From positions 1 through 64,000 of the forward strand of contig JAHFHC010000003.1 in the NCBI GenBank assembly GCA_023247085.1: a stretch of DNA of 64,000 nucleotides, read 5' to 3'. Each line of letters starts with the position of its first letter. Position 1 is the first letter of the stretch. Source of the DNA: Microcaldota archaeon. GTDB taxonomy: Archaea; Micrarchaeota; Micrarchaeia; Norongarragalinales; UBA8480. The translations under genes were made by a program, and so were the position numbers. The notes under the pieces are model-generated. The model did not search any database and had not been told where the DNA came from. It saw nothing but the letters and a program-made list of their open reading frames with translations. Below are positions 8,392 to 15,812 of this stretch, piece after piece.

Positions 8392-8697
8392 ATGACTGAA
8401 AACATTCCAAAAGCATATGACAAGCTCATCAGAGCCACCACAGTAGGATCAGAACAGCCTATTGCGCTCCAAGCAACAAACCGTTGGGCCTACATGGAAA
8501 AGTACATGAACGATTTTGAAGACATGTTAGCATTCGATGTAAACCAATGGATACTAGCAGGAATAGGCGCAGTGCTCTTACTAATGGGAAACGTACTCGG
8601 GGTAATAGCACTAGCGGGCGCTACATATTACAGAATTCAATATAAGCACCGTTATGGCCAAGTAAACTCATCTCGTAGACTAATACTTGGAAACTAA
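8392..8697 (+). CDS. Small membrane protein 5 of the cluster
   Basis: This is a 101-residue unknown protein with a GAGGTTGATG ribosome site upstream. A short polar N-terminal part carries the amphipathic KYMNDFEDMLAFDVNQW. It precedes a Gly-rich hydrophobic hairpin (ILAGIGAVLLLMGNVLGVIAL) and a basic tail ending in NSSRRLILGN. The tail resembles that of gene 1 (SRRRLLYTR) and gene 6 (LNSRII), suggesting a shared ancestor or a shared binding partner for the C-termini. Confidence 0.68.
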   Translation: MTENIPKAYDKLIRATTVGSEQPIALQATNRWAYMEKYMNDFEDMLAFDVNQWILAGIGAVLLLMGNVLGVIALAGATYYRIQYKHRYGQVNSSRRLILGN

Positions 8698-8717
8698 AAC
8701 CAAAATGAGGCGCACTT

Positions 8718-8864
8718 ATGTCAACTGAATTTGAATTAATCACATATGCAATCCTGGCAATTGCGCTGTTTTTACTTTTTAATCACTTTTTACCACTTCG
8801 CCGAGCCCAGAATGCAAAAGAAAAACCAATGGCAAAAATGGATCTTAATAGTAGGATAATTTAA
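8718..8864 (+). CDS. Small membrane protein 6 of the cluster (48 residues)
   Basis: This short ORF directly follows gene 5 on the same strand. It encodes one membrane segment (LITYAILAIALFLLFNHFL) and a basic tail (PLRRAQNAKEKPMAK) ending in LNSRII. The position, the membrane segment and the tail resemblance to genes 1 and 5 support it as a real coding sequence. It looks like a one-helix member of the set. Confidence 0.6.
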   Translation: MSTEFELITYAILAIALFLLFNHFLPLRRAQNAKEKPMAKMDLNSRII

Positions 8865-8868
8865 AATA

Positions 8869-8913
8869 CCAGGCGCCATAACCGCAAAGTTGGTTTAACC
8901 TGGCGGTGTTTTT
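8869..8913 (+). terminator. Stem-loop with T-tract between the membrane operon and pyrG
   Basis: CCAGG (8869-8873) can pair with CCTGG (8899-8903), enclosing AACC/GGTT, and five T follow. ACCGC (8881-8885) can alternatively pair with GCGGT (8903-8907). The T-tract also supplies the probable pyrG TATA element (gtttttaat, 8908-8916), about 27 nt ahead of its GTG. Confidence 0.4.
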
Positions 8914-8938
8914 AATCTCCTACACCTAAATTTTTAGC

Positions 8939-10531
8939 GTGAAGCGCAACTTTATTTTCGTTACTGGCGGCGTACTATCCTCCCTAGGTAAAGGCATACT
9001 TGCATCATCTATTGGAAAAATCCTAAAGGACAAAGATGAACACAACGTTTCACTAATGAAAATAGACCCTTACCTCAATTGCGATGCAGGCACATTGAAC
9101 CCATTTGAACATGGGGAAGTCTTTGTAACACGCGATGGACAAGAATGCGATTTAGACCTAGGCAATTACGAACGCTTTTTGAACACTTTTGCAATTAACG
9201 AACAAAACTTAATGATGGGAGACGTTTACCGCGAACTTGTTGAAAAAGAACGACGCGGAGACTATCTTGGCAAAACCGTACAATTGATTCCACACGCTAC
9301 AAATGAAATCAAAAAACGAATACGCGCATGCGGTGAAAAAACCAAGTGCGATACGCTGATAATAGAAATAGGCGGCACAGTAGGGGATATCGAAAGTGAA
9401 GTGGTATTAGAAGCGAGTAGACAAATGAAATACGAAGAAGGCAACAACGTGCTATTCATTCACTTAGCGCTACTGCCCACTATTCTAACTGGCGAAGAAA
9501 AAACTAAGCCAATGCAACACTCAGTAAAGGCATTACAAGCAAGAGGCATTACCCCCGACCTATTAATAGGAAGAACAAGCGACAGCATGGCTGCAGAGTC
9601 AAGGTCAAAACTAGCATTGCAATGCAACGTAAACGCAAGCGATATTTACTATTCACCAAACGCACCAACCATTTACAAATTGCCACTCTTATTGGAAAAA
9701 CAAGGAATCGATAAAGCAATTGGCAATAAACTGGGATTTGAAATTCTAAATGGCGAAACATTTGAACAATGGAAAAAACTAGTTGACCAACTAGAATCAG
9801 CCTCTGACGAAGTAAATATAGCTGTAATCGGCAAATATGCAACTAGTAAAGATGCTTACATGAGTTTATTCGAAGCGCTTACACACGCGGGAGTTGCAAA
9901 TAAAGTTAAAATTAAAGCGGATTTAATTGACGCAACAAAAATAGAAAAGGAAAGCGTTAAACTCAATGATTATCACGGCGTAGTGATTCCAGGCGGATAC
10001 GGCAGCCGCGCAGTTGAAGGCAAAATAAAAGCAATTCAACACAGCCGCGAAAATAACGTTCCTTTGCTCGGAATTTGTTACGGCTTTCAACTATCTATAG
10101 TTGAAATTGCACGAAACATACTTGGCTGGACGGATGCCAATACAACTGAAATCATCCCAGATACAAAACACCCCGTTATTGACTTGTTACCTGAACAAAA
10201 ACAAGTCAAGGATAAAGGCGCAACCAACAGGCTCGGCGCAAAGAAAACACTAATCGAAAAAGAAACAATGGCATTTGCAATGTACAAACAAGAAAACATA
10301 CTAAAGCGATTCCGTCACAGGTGGGAAATGAACCCAGAATATGTTCAAGTGATGCAAGATGCAGGAGTGGTTTTTTCTGGAGTTGATGAAAGTAAAACTA
10401 TTAAAAAAGTGCTTGAATTGAAAAATCACCCGTTCTTCTTTGGAGTACAATATCACCCAGAATTCGACTCTCGATTAGAAAAACCAGAAGAATCTTTTAC
10501 AAAGCTAATTGAGGCGAGCAAAAAATGCTAA
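8939..10531 (+). CDS. pyrG: CTP synthase
   Basis: This enzyme converts UTP to CTP using ATP and glutamine. The synthase domain begins with FIFVTGGVLSSLGKGI and contains DPYLNCDAGT and EIGGTVGDIES. The C-terminal class I glutaminase has the nucleophile in LGICYGFQ (near residue 379) and the His-Glu pair in QYHPEF (near 502). At 530 residues it is full length. The GTG start at 8939 is placed by the MKRNFIFVTGG alignment and by a TATA-like element about 27 nt upstream, so the message should be leaderless. Its last codons overlap the next ORF by 7 nt. Confidence 0.97.
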   Translation: MKRNFIFVTGGVLSSLGKGILASSIGKILKDKDEHNVSLMKIDPYLNCDAGTLNPFEHGEVFVTRDGQECDLDLGNYERFLNTFAINEQNLMMGDVYRELVEKERRGDYLGKTVQLIPHATNEIKKRIRACGEKTKCDTLIIEIGGTVGDIESEVVLEASRQMKYEEGNNVLFIHLALLPTILTGEEKTKPMQHSVKALQARGITPDLLIGRTSDSMAAESRSKLALQCNVNASDIYYSPNAPTIYKLPLLLEKQGIDKAIGNKLGFEILNGETFEQWKKLVDQLESASDEVNIAVIGKYATSKDAYMSLFEALTHAGVANKVKIKADLIDATKIEKESVKLNDYHGVVIPGGYGSRAVEGKIKAIQHSRENNVPLLGICYGFQLSIVEIARNILGWTDANTTEIIPDTKHPVIDLLPEQKQVKDKGATNRLGAKKTLIEKETMAFAMYKQENILKRFRHRWEMNPEYVQVMQDAGVVFSGVDESKTIKKVLELKNHPFFFGVQYHPEFDSRLEKPEESFTKLIEASKKC

Positions 10532-10965
10532 CTATTTACACGGACAAACACTGCGAAAAAGTTGCGCAAGCAATTGCAAGTGGCGCAAGTAACGTGGAAC
10601 ACAAAATTACAAAAATTCCGGAATTCACTGAACAAAATGTATTGTGCATTGCAAAGAAGCCATTTGGAAATGAACTAAAACAAATAGCAGACAAACTGAT
10701 TGGCGCAGTGTACGTGGTGGGGGTCGGATTCTCTTTCGACAAAATGAGAAAGATGATTGAAGAATTACAAAAAGACCAGCCAAGCATAAAGGTTGAAGTG
10801 ACTCTCTGCCTTAAGCGTAAAGGCACACTACCATTAGGGGGAGAAGTTACAGAAATCGAACTTGCGCGCGTATCTGCCCTTGGCGAACGAATTGCTACAA
10901 CAATAACTGGAACACGCCAACGCCCACAAAACGAAAAAAACAGAATACAAAACTACAACAAATAG
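10525..10965 (+). CDS. Unrecognised protein coupled to pyrG
   Basis: This protein has 146 residues and overlaps the end of pyrG, so it is probably co-translated. An N-terminal IYTDKHCEKVAQAIASGAS segment, followed by alternating strands and helices (VYVVGVGFSF, VEVTLCLKRKGT), hints at a flavodoxin-like three-layer fold. The usual phosphate-binding TGNT signature is not visible. The C-terminal 20 residues are polar and rich in Asn and Gln. I see no catalytic motif, and the fold idea is weak. Confidence 0.6.
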   Translation: MLTIYTDKHCEKVAQAIASGASNVEHKITKIPEFTEQNVLCIAKKPFGNELKQIADKLIGAVYVVGVGFSFDKMRKMIEELQKDQPSIKVEVTLCLKRKGTLPLGGEVTEIELARVSALGERIATTITGTRQRPQNEKNRIQNYNK

Positions 10966-10984
10966 CAAAAAGTTGAGAAGATAG

Positions 10985-11108
10985 AGCGAGGTAAGGGAGT
11001 TGCACCCTTCTATTCCGCTTGCTGCACGCGGAGCGCCTATTCCGCTAAATTTTTCTTTTTAGAAAAAAACTACTGCAGGCGGATGCATAGCTGATCTGCC
11101 AACCTCGC
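10985..11108 (-). tRNA. tRNA-Cys (GCA) with a 53-nt intron in the anticodon loop
   Basis: Acceptor GCGAGGT (11108-11102) pairs with ACCTCGC (10992-10986), and the discriminator is U, the Cys identity base. The D arm is GCA/TGC with a 9-nt loop. The anticodon stem is TCCGC/GCGGA with loop CTGCAG+A, anticodon GCA. The variable loop is ATAG, and the T stem AAGGG/CCCTT carries loop TGCAACT. Removing 11072-11020 gives a 71-nt molecule. The intron contains a second near copy of the anticodon arm (TCCGC, TGCAG and GCGGAATAG repeated). The D loop lacks the GG pair and the T loop has G at position 55. CCA is not encoded. A degenerate tRNA is possible. Confidence 0.75.
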
Positions 11109-11142
11109 AAATTTCAAAGGCAAAAAAGCATTAGGACTAGTC

Positions 11143-11302
11143 GGTAATTAATACCTTTTTTTGTTTTCTAAAAGAACACAGAGGCCAAGTCTCTCCAAGC
11201 AATTTTAATTAGAAACTTGGAAGCCAACATTGGCGCACCTGCGTTCAACCCACCTTTTTACAGAATCCGATGCTAAAAGTAAAGAAAAAAGTGCCAATAT
11301 AA
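11143..11302 (-). other. Candidate non-coding RNA region between tRNA-Cys and tRNA-Lys
   Basis: On the minus strand a TATA-like element (CTTATATTG, about 11295-11302) is followed by the palindromic hairpin GCCAA/TTGGC. Next comes a 6-bp stem, TCCAAG/CTTGGA, with a 16-nt loop. A 13-nt palindrome, GGTAATTAATACC, lies at 11143-11155, about 40 nt ahead of tRNA-Cys, and may instead be its promoter. No ORF is present. I tried and failed to fit another interrupted tRNA here. Confidence 0.3.
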
Positions 11303-11324
11303 GCGTTCCGGATAAGAATAAAAG

Positions 11325-11549
11325 CGGGCTCGGTGGGATTTTCAAGCAAAAACCGTTCTTTTTACAAAAAACAAAAGAAAAAAAGACGCTGCGTGTTCTT
11401 TTTTAGAAATAAAATGTTTGTTGTCAAAGAAAGGTGTTGTCTTTGAACCCACGACCCTTCGGTTAAGAGCCGAATGCTCTAGCCATTCCAGGAATTTTGC
11501 CGCTACTATTATTATAGTTATGGCATAATTCAACCTGAGCTACGAGCCC
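11325..11549 (-). tRNA. tRNA-Lys (CTT) with introns in the D loop and the T loop
   Basis: Acceptor GGGCTCG (11549-11543) pairs with CGAGCCC (11332-11326), with discriminator G. The D stem is GCTC/GAGC. The anticodon stem TTCGG/CCGAA carries loop CTCTTAA (anticodon CTT), the variable loop is GGGTC, and the T stem is GTGGG/CCCAC. The gene is 225 nt. It folds canonically (75 nt) only if about 47 nt (11531-11485, or shifted by one) leave the D loop and about 103 nt (11442-11340) leave the T loop between 59 and 60. The D-loop intron has its own stem (GAATT/AATTC, TGCC/GGCA). At the T-loop sites TTCAA pairs with TTGAA, as expected of a bulge-helix-bulge. CCA is not encoded. Confidence 0.93.
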
Positions 11550-11709
11550 ACAAAAAACAAAAAAAATGTATTTGCTAGTTTAGAGGAGCGAATAGTTATT
11601 TAAAATATCTCTGCGTATATAAAGTTAGTAAAACAGCACAATGCTTTAGGCATCGTAGCTAAATTACAACATTTCGAACGTTGTATTCAACCTTTTGAAT
11701 GGTTTGAAA

Positions 11710-12306
11710 ATGGTAAAAAAAATTCCTGCAAAGGCTGAAGTGAACAACACCAGTAAAATGGTGAGTCCTACAAAGCAATTAGCTGGGGAATTAACTCTTT
11801 TTATAAAGGAACTTGCTGGCGAAGAAGGCGTTCAAATAATCTCGTGTATTGGCGACAGTGGAACAACTGACGATAAGATTGAAGAAGTTACAAAAATGAA
11901 AATCGCAGAGATACGCTCTGTGTTAAACCACTTGCATAGCTATGGACTAGTAGAATACACTAGGGAGAAAAATTTGCAGACGGGGTGGTTCACTTACACT
12001 TGGCGGCTAAATGCAAACCGTGCATTGCAAAACTTCTTAGTTTTAAAGAGACGCGAATACGAAAAATTACGCACAAAGCTGAGCAGTGGGGATGGCGTTC
12101 AGTTATACCGTTGTCAAAAAAGCTGTAATTGTTTAGAGTTTGAAAAAGCAATTGAACTCGGTTTCCGCTGTCCGGGTTGCCGCGGTAAATTAAATGTAGT
12201 GGATCAAGAAGAAGAATTATTAAAACTTGAACGAAAGATAACTTCATTAACAAGTGTAACTCAACTGTCAACCTCGGATTTTTCAAGCCGCGTATTACAA
12301 AGTTAA
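11710..12306 (+). CDS. tfe: Transcription factor E (TFE, TFIIE-alpha homologue)
   Basis: TFE assists promoter opening by RNA polymerase. Residues about 20-100 form the extended winged helix (TDDKIEEVTKMKIAEIRSVL, then LVEYTREKN and the WFTYTWRLN wing). The C-terminal zinc ribbon uses CQKSC and CPGC, separated by the LEFEKAIELGF segment typical of archaeal TFE. At 198 residues it is of normal length. I chose the ATG at 11710; a TTG start at 11695 is possible. It diverges from tRNA-Lys across an AT-rich stretch with TATA-like motifs on both strands (TATATAAAG near 11616). Confidence 0.93.
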   Translation: MVKKIPAKAEVNNTSKMVSPTKQLAGELTLFIKELAGEEGVQIISCIGDSGTTDDKIEEVTKMKIAEIRSVLNHLHSYGLVEYTREKNLQTGWFTYTWRLNANRALQNFLVLKRREYEKLRTKLSSGDGVQLYRCQKSCNCLEFEKAIELGFRCPGCRGKLNVVDQEEELLKLERKITSLTSVTQLSTSDFSSRVLQS

Positions 12307-12352
12307 AACAATTTAAGACGGGTTTTGTAAAGTTAAATAAACGCATAGCCTT

Positions 12353-12362
12353 TTTAAGTTTA
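12353..12362 (+). promoter_or_regulatory. TATA element of tRNA-iMet
   Basis: TTTAAGTTTA lies 33-42 nt ahead of the tRNA 5' end, the usual distance for an archaeal tRNA promoter with a short leader. Confidence 0.4.
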
Positions 12363-12394
12363 AAAAAGACAAATTCTTTTACGCTCCTGACTCT

Positions 12395-12620
12395 AGCGGG
12401 GTAACAAACTCGTTTCTCTTTAATTAGATATTAGTTTGACCCAAGGGTAGCCAGGAGTGCCCGCTGGTCCGACCAACGGCTAATTCATACAAATAGCAGC
12501 TGGTTAGGGCGAAGCTCATAACCCGGAGACCGGTGGTTCAAAAACCGCTTTTCTTTTAGGAAAAGAAAAGTGTGTGGGAAAAGAAAAACTTCTTCTTTTT
12601 CGAAAATCCACCCCCCGCTA
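12395..12620 (+). tRNA. Initiator tRNA-Met (CAT) with three introns
   Basis: The exons assemble into a canonical archaeal initiator. Acceptor AGCGGGG/CCCCGCT has discriminator A. The D arm GGGTAGCCAGGAGTGCCC is characteristic of archaeal initiators. The anticodon stem CTGG+G/CCCGG carries loop CTCATAA, the variable loop is AGACC, and the T arm GGTGG TTCAA+AT CCACC completes it. The introns are about 12403-12443 (41 nt, at 8/9), 12468-12513 (46 nt, inside the anticodon stem at 30/31) and 12542-12605 (64 nt, T loop 59/60). Each can form an internal stem: CAAACT/AGTTTG, ACCA/TGGT with GCTA/TAGC, and CTTTTC/GAAAAG. Removing all three leaves exactly 75 nt. No CCA is encoded. Junctions are ambiguous by one or two bases. 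Confidence 0.93.
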
Positions 12621-12667
12621 TTTTTCATAACCACTAATTTTTATTCTCCGAAAAATTAAGAAGTTCG

Positions 12668-13861
12668 ATGAAAACACTATTAGTTACATTGGACGGCGTT
12701 GCTGACCGGCCTTGCGTGCAGTTAGGAAACAAAACTCCGCTTGAAGCTGCAAAAAAACCAAATTTAAATAGATTGGCACAAAATTCTGTTTTGTTTAATA
12801 CCTGCATTGCGGGCGAAATTGCTCCAGAGTCTGACGTGGGGGTACTTTCTCTGCTGGGGATTAACCCTTTTCAAAAGCATGTTGGACGTGCAATTTTTGA
12901 ATGGCTTTCAACTGGAAGGCGTTTTGAAAACGGCTGGCTTGCACTTCGAGCTAATTTCGCAACAGTTGATAAACGTGGAAAAATCCTGGACCGCCGCGCT
13001 GGCAGGAGTTTATCGCGTTTTGAAGCAAAACAATTGGAACAAGAGATCAATGCAATAAAATTAGGCACTCCTTTTGAATTCGTTGCAACTTCTGGCCACC
13101 GGGGGGTGGTTGTGTTCAAAGGAGATTTTTCCAAGCACATTCAAAATACTGACCCGGCATACCAAAAAAACAAAAAGGGAATAAGCAACGCTAAGCACAA
13201 GTTCGCCTCAAGAGTTGCCCGGTGCACCCCCTTGTCCTCTGATTCGAAAAGTAAAAAAACCGCTGCACTTGTAAATGCCTTCACTCAGGTAGTCAATGCT
13301 GTGCTTGAAAAAAGTGAAGTGAACCAGCACAGGAAGAAGCGCGGCCAATTAGCGGCAACGGCGTTATTGCTAAGAGATGGCGAAACAAAATCGCCTAGAG
13401 AAAATTATTCAGAGTGGACAATAGTTGCAGGCATGCCATTAGAGATTGGAATTGGAAAAGCATTTCAAATGAACATGGTGAAAATAGCAGAGGGAGATTA
13501 CAAAAAAATTGCGGCAATTGTTGGCAGCGAAATTAAAAAACGGAATGTCTACGTTCACTTAAAGGGCCCGGATGAGTATGGGCACGACGGGGATGTTTTT
13601 GGAAAAAAAAGAAGCATTGAAGCAATCGACCACCTTTTTTTTGGCAATTTAAACGTGGATTTAAGCAAAACTAGAATTGTTGTAACTGGCGATCATGCTA
13701 CGCCGTGTGAATTAAAAGCACATTCAAATGACGCCGTGCCTGCACTTATTGCAGGAGGAAAACTAAAAGGGCAAAAAAACGGTTTTGATGAACCAAGCGC
13801 AAATAAGCAAAAAACCATTGTAGCATGGAAATTGCTTAGAACCGCGGCTTTGCTAACTTAA
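12668..13861 (+). CDS. apgM: 2,3-bisphosphoglycerate-independent phosphoglycerate mutase (archaeal type)
   Basis: This enzyme interconverts 3- and 2-phosphoglycerate. The metal-binding motif VTLDGVADRP is at the N-terminus and ESDVGVLSLLG follows. Toward the end are HLKGPDEYGHDGD and VVTGDHATPCELKAHS, which supply the second metal site of this alkaline-phosphatase fold. The 397 residues match the archaeal ApgM family. Enolase, the next glycolytic step, is encoded convergently, and the two coding regions overlap by 26 nt at their 3' ends. The ATG is chosen by family alignment. Confidence 0.95.
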   Translation: MKTLLVTLDGVADRPCVQLGNKTPLEAAKKPNLNRLAQNSVLFNTCIAGEIAPESDVGVLSLLGINPFQKHVGRAIFEWLSTGRRFENGWLALRANFATVDKRGKILDRRAGRSLSRFEAKQLEQEINAIKLGTPFEFVATSGHRGVVVFKGDFSKHIQNTDPAYQKNKKGISNAKHKFASRVARCTPLSSDSKSKKTAALVNAFTQVVNAVLEKSEVNQHRKKRGQLAATALLLRDGETKSPRENYSEWTIVAGMPLEIGIGKAFQMNMVKIAEGDYKKIAAIVGSEIKKRNVYVHLKGPDEYGHDGDVFGKKRSIEAIDHLFFGNLNVDLSKTRIVVTGDHATPCELKAHSNDAVPALIAGGKLKGQKNGFDEPSANKQKTIVAWKLLRTAALLT

Positions 13862-15140
13862 GCCCGTATAATTCCTCAATCATTAGCAAACGGTTATATT
13901 TTGCGGTTCGTTCGCCTCTTGCTGGTGCGCCGATTTTCGCAAATTGACAGTCGAGTCCAACTGCAAAATCTGCTAAAAAAGAATCTTCGCTGTCGCCGGA
14001 TCGATGAGAGGCAACTAGATTCCAATTTGCAGCTTGCGCTATTTGGGCGGCTTCAATTGTCTCAGTAACTGTACCAATTTGATTTGGCTTTAGTATTACT
14101 GCATTGCATGCTTCGGAGATTACGCCCCGCATTATTCGACCGGAATTAGTAACCAGTAAATCATCACCCACTACTTGCGTGTGTTGTTTTTTGGCTACTG
14201 AAGTGAATTCTGTAAAACTGTGCCAGTCGTTTTGATCAAACGGATCTTCAATTGAAAATATGTCGAAATCGTGCATTAGCGAAAGATAAACGTCGGTTAA
14301 TTTACTTGAAGAAAGCGGTTTACCTTCAAAGTTGTACTTGCTGGTTTTTGAATTATAAAATTCGCTTGCGGCACAGTCAAGTGCCAACTTAACTTTTTTT
14401 GAATGTCCTGCTCGGTCAATTACGGATTGAATTAATTCGAGCGCTTGAATAGAAGATTTTACGTGCGGCGTAAAACCCCCTTCGTAACCAACGCTTGTTC
14501 CCCCTGCTCCGAATTTTTTTATAATTAATTCACGGAGTGCAAAATCAATTTCAGTTACTAGCTCAACGCATTCAAAAAACGATTTGGCACCAATTGGAAC
14601 AACCATAAACTCCTGTATTGCGGTGTTTGCTGCGCCGTGTTTGCCACCGTTTATTAAATTAGACATTGGAATCGGCAAGCGCATTGCGTTTGGCGCTGAA
14701 TGCGCTAGTTGTGAAATATATTGAAATAATTCTAGGTTTTTTTGTGCTGCTGCCGCCTTTGCTGCAACTAAACTAATGGCAAGCAGCGTATTTGCGCCGA
14801 GTTTGGATTTGTTTGGGGTTGAATCAATAGCAAGTAAAAAGGAATCTAGCTTTTCTTGGTTTAAGTAAAAAGTTGATAAATTTAGTTTTTCAGCGATTCT
14901 GCTGATGTTGTGGCATGCTTTTGAAACCCCTTTGCCATTAAATGCTTTTCCCCCGTCTCTCAGTTCAACTGCTTCAAAAACTCCGCTGCTTGTGCCGGCA
15001 GGGACGGTTGCGGTAAACGTGTTGGTTTTTGTCTTCAAAACCGCCGTGATTGTGGGTATTCCGCGCGAGTCTAGTGTTTGAAATGCGAATAACTTCTGTT
15101 TTAAAGAGGGACTCCCCTTAGTTCCAGTAATCATAATCAA
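13836..15140 (-). CDS. eno: Enolase
   Basis: This enzyme converts 2-phosphoglycerate to phosphoenolpyruvate. The family motifs are present in order: LDSRGIPTI near the N-terminus, GTSSGVFEA, NLINGGKHG, SIEDPFDQND with metal-binding Glu and Asp, VGDDLLVTN, the catalytic Lys in LKPNQIGT, and the signature SHRSGDSEDSF. At 434 residues it is full length. The start has several Met (MIMITGTKG), so the initiator is uncertain by a few codons. The gene overlaps apgM tail to tail, placing two successive glycolytic steps side by side on opposite strands. Confidence 0.96.
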   Translation of the reverse strand: MIMITGTKGSPSLKQKLFAFQTLDSRGIPTITAVLKTKTNTFTATVPAGTSSGVFEAVELRDGGKAFNGKGVSKACHNISRIAEKLNLSTFYLNQEKLDSFLLAIDSTPNKSKLGANTLLAISLVAAKAAAAQKNLELFQYISQLAHSAPNAMRLPIPMSNLINGGKHGAANTAIQEFMVVPIGAKSFFECVELVTEIDFALRELIIKKFGAGGTSVGYEGGFTPHVKSSIQALELIQSVIDRAGHSKKVKLALDCAASEFYNSKTSKYNFEGKPLSSSKLTDVYLSLMHDFDIFSIEDPFDQNDWHSFTEFTSVAKKQHTQVVGDDLLVTNSGRIMRGVISEACNAVILKPNQIGTVTETIEAAQIAQAANWNLVASHRSGDSEDSFLADFAVGLDCQFAKIGAPARGERTAKYNRLLMIEELYGLKLAKPRF

Positions 15141-15219
15141 GCTAGGTTGCCTGTGTTTAAAAAACCGAGTTGGACATAAGTAAATTAAAGTGGCTTGAAG
15201 TTAAGGTTAGTGATTCGCA

Positions 15220-15750
15220 ATGATGCTTAGCCACAATGAAATATTAAAAGAAATAGAAAAAGGAAATATCAAAATAACTCCTTTTGAATTAGAAAACGTT
15301 GGTCCTTGTTCTGTTGACTTGAGATTAGGGTATGAATTTAGAAAATTTAATAAAAAAGCAATAAATGAAAAAATAACAACAGTAAAAGTAACAAACGAAA
15401 CTGATTCAAGTGATTTTTCAACTTTAATTAAATTAAGAAAAAATGAAGTTTATATTTTAAAACCAAACGAATTAGTTTTAGGAGTTACTTTAGAAAAATT
15501 AAAATTATCAAATAAAATTTGTGCTAAATTAGATGGAAGAAGCCGGTTTGCTAGGCTTGGTTTAACTGTTCATGTTAGTTCTAGTTTAATTCAACCCGGA
15601 GTAAACAACGTTCAAGTGCTGGAAATTAGTAACTTATCTCCTTTCAATTTAGCTATTTCTCCTGGTTTAAAAATTTGTCAAATAACTTTTCATGAGCTTA
15701 CAAGCAGTGCTCAATATACTGGGCAATTCAAAAATCAAACGTTGCCTTAA
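15220..15750 (+). CDS. dcd: dCTP deaminase
   Basis: This protein makes dUTP (or, in bifunctional members, dUMP) from dCTP. The dUTPase-like fold is seen in GPCSVDLRLGYEF, KLDGRSRFARLGL, HVSSSLIQPG and VLEISNLSPFNLAISPG; the Glu of LEISN is the expected catalytic residue. At 176 residues the length is typical. ATG ATG at 15220/15223 gives two starts, and the second aligns better with other archaeal Dcd proteins. Codon use here is more AT-rich (many TTA and AAA) than in its neighbours, which could reflect recent arrival or low expression. Confidence 0.92.
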   Translation: MMLSHNEILKEIEKGNIKITPFELENVGPCSVDLRLGYEFRKFNKKAINEKITTVKVTNETDSSDFSTLIKLRKNEVYILKPNELVLGVTLEKLKLSNKICAKLDGRSRFARLGLTVHVSSSLIQPGVNNVQVLEISNLSPFNLAISPGLKICQITFHELTSSAQYTGQFKNQTLP

Positions 15751-15812
15751 ATTTTTAAAACGCGGCGCAGTAAGCTCAAAAATAACCAGAATAGTGGAAC
15801 TGGGGGGTCCCC

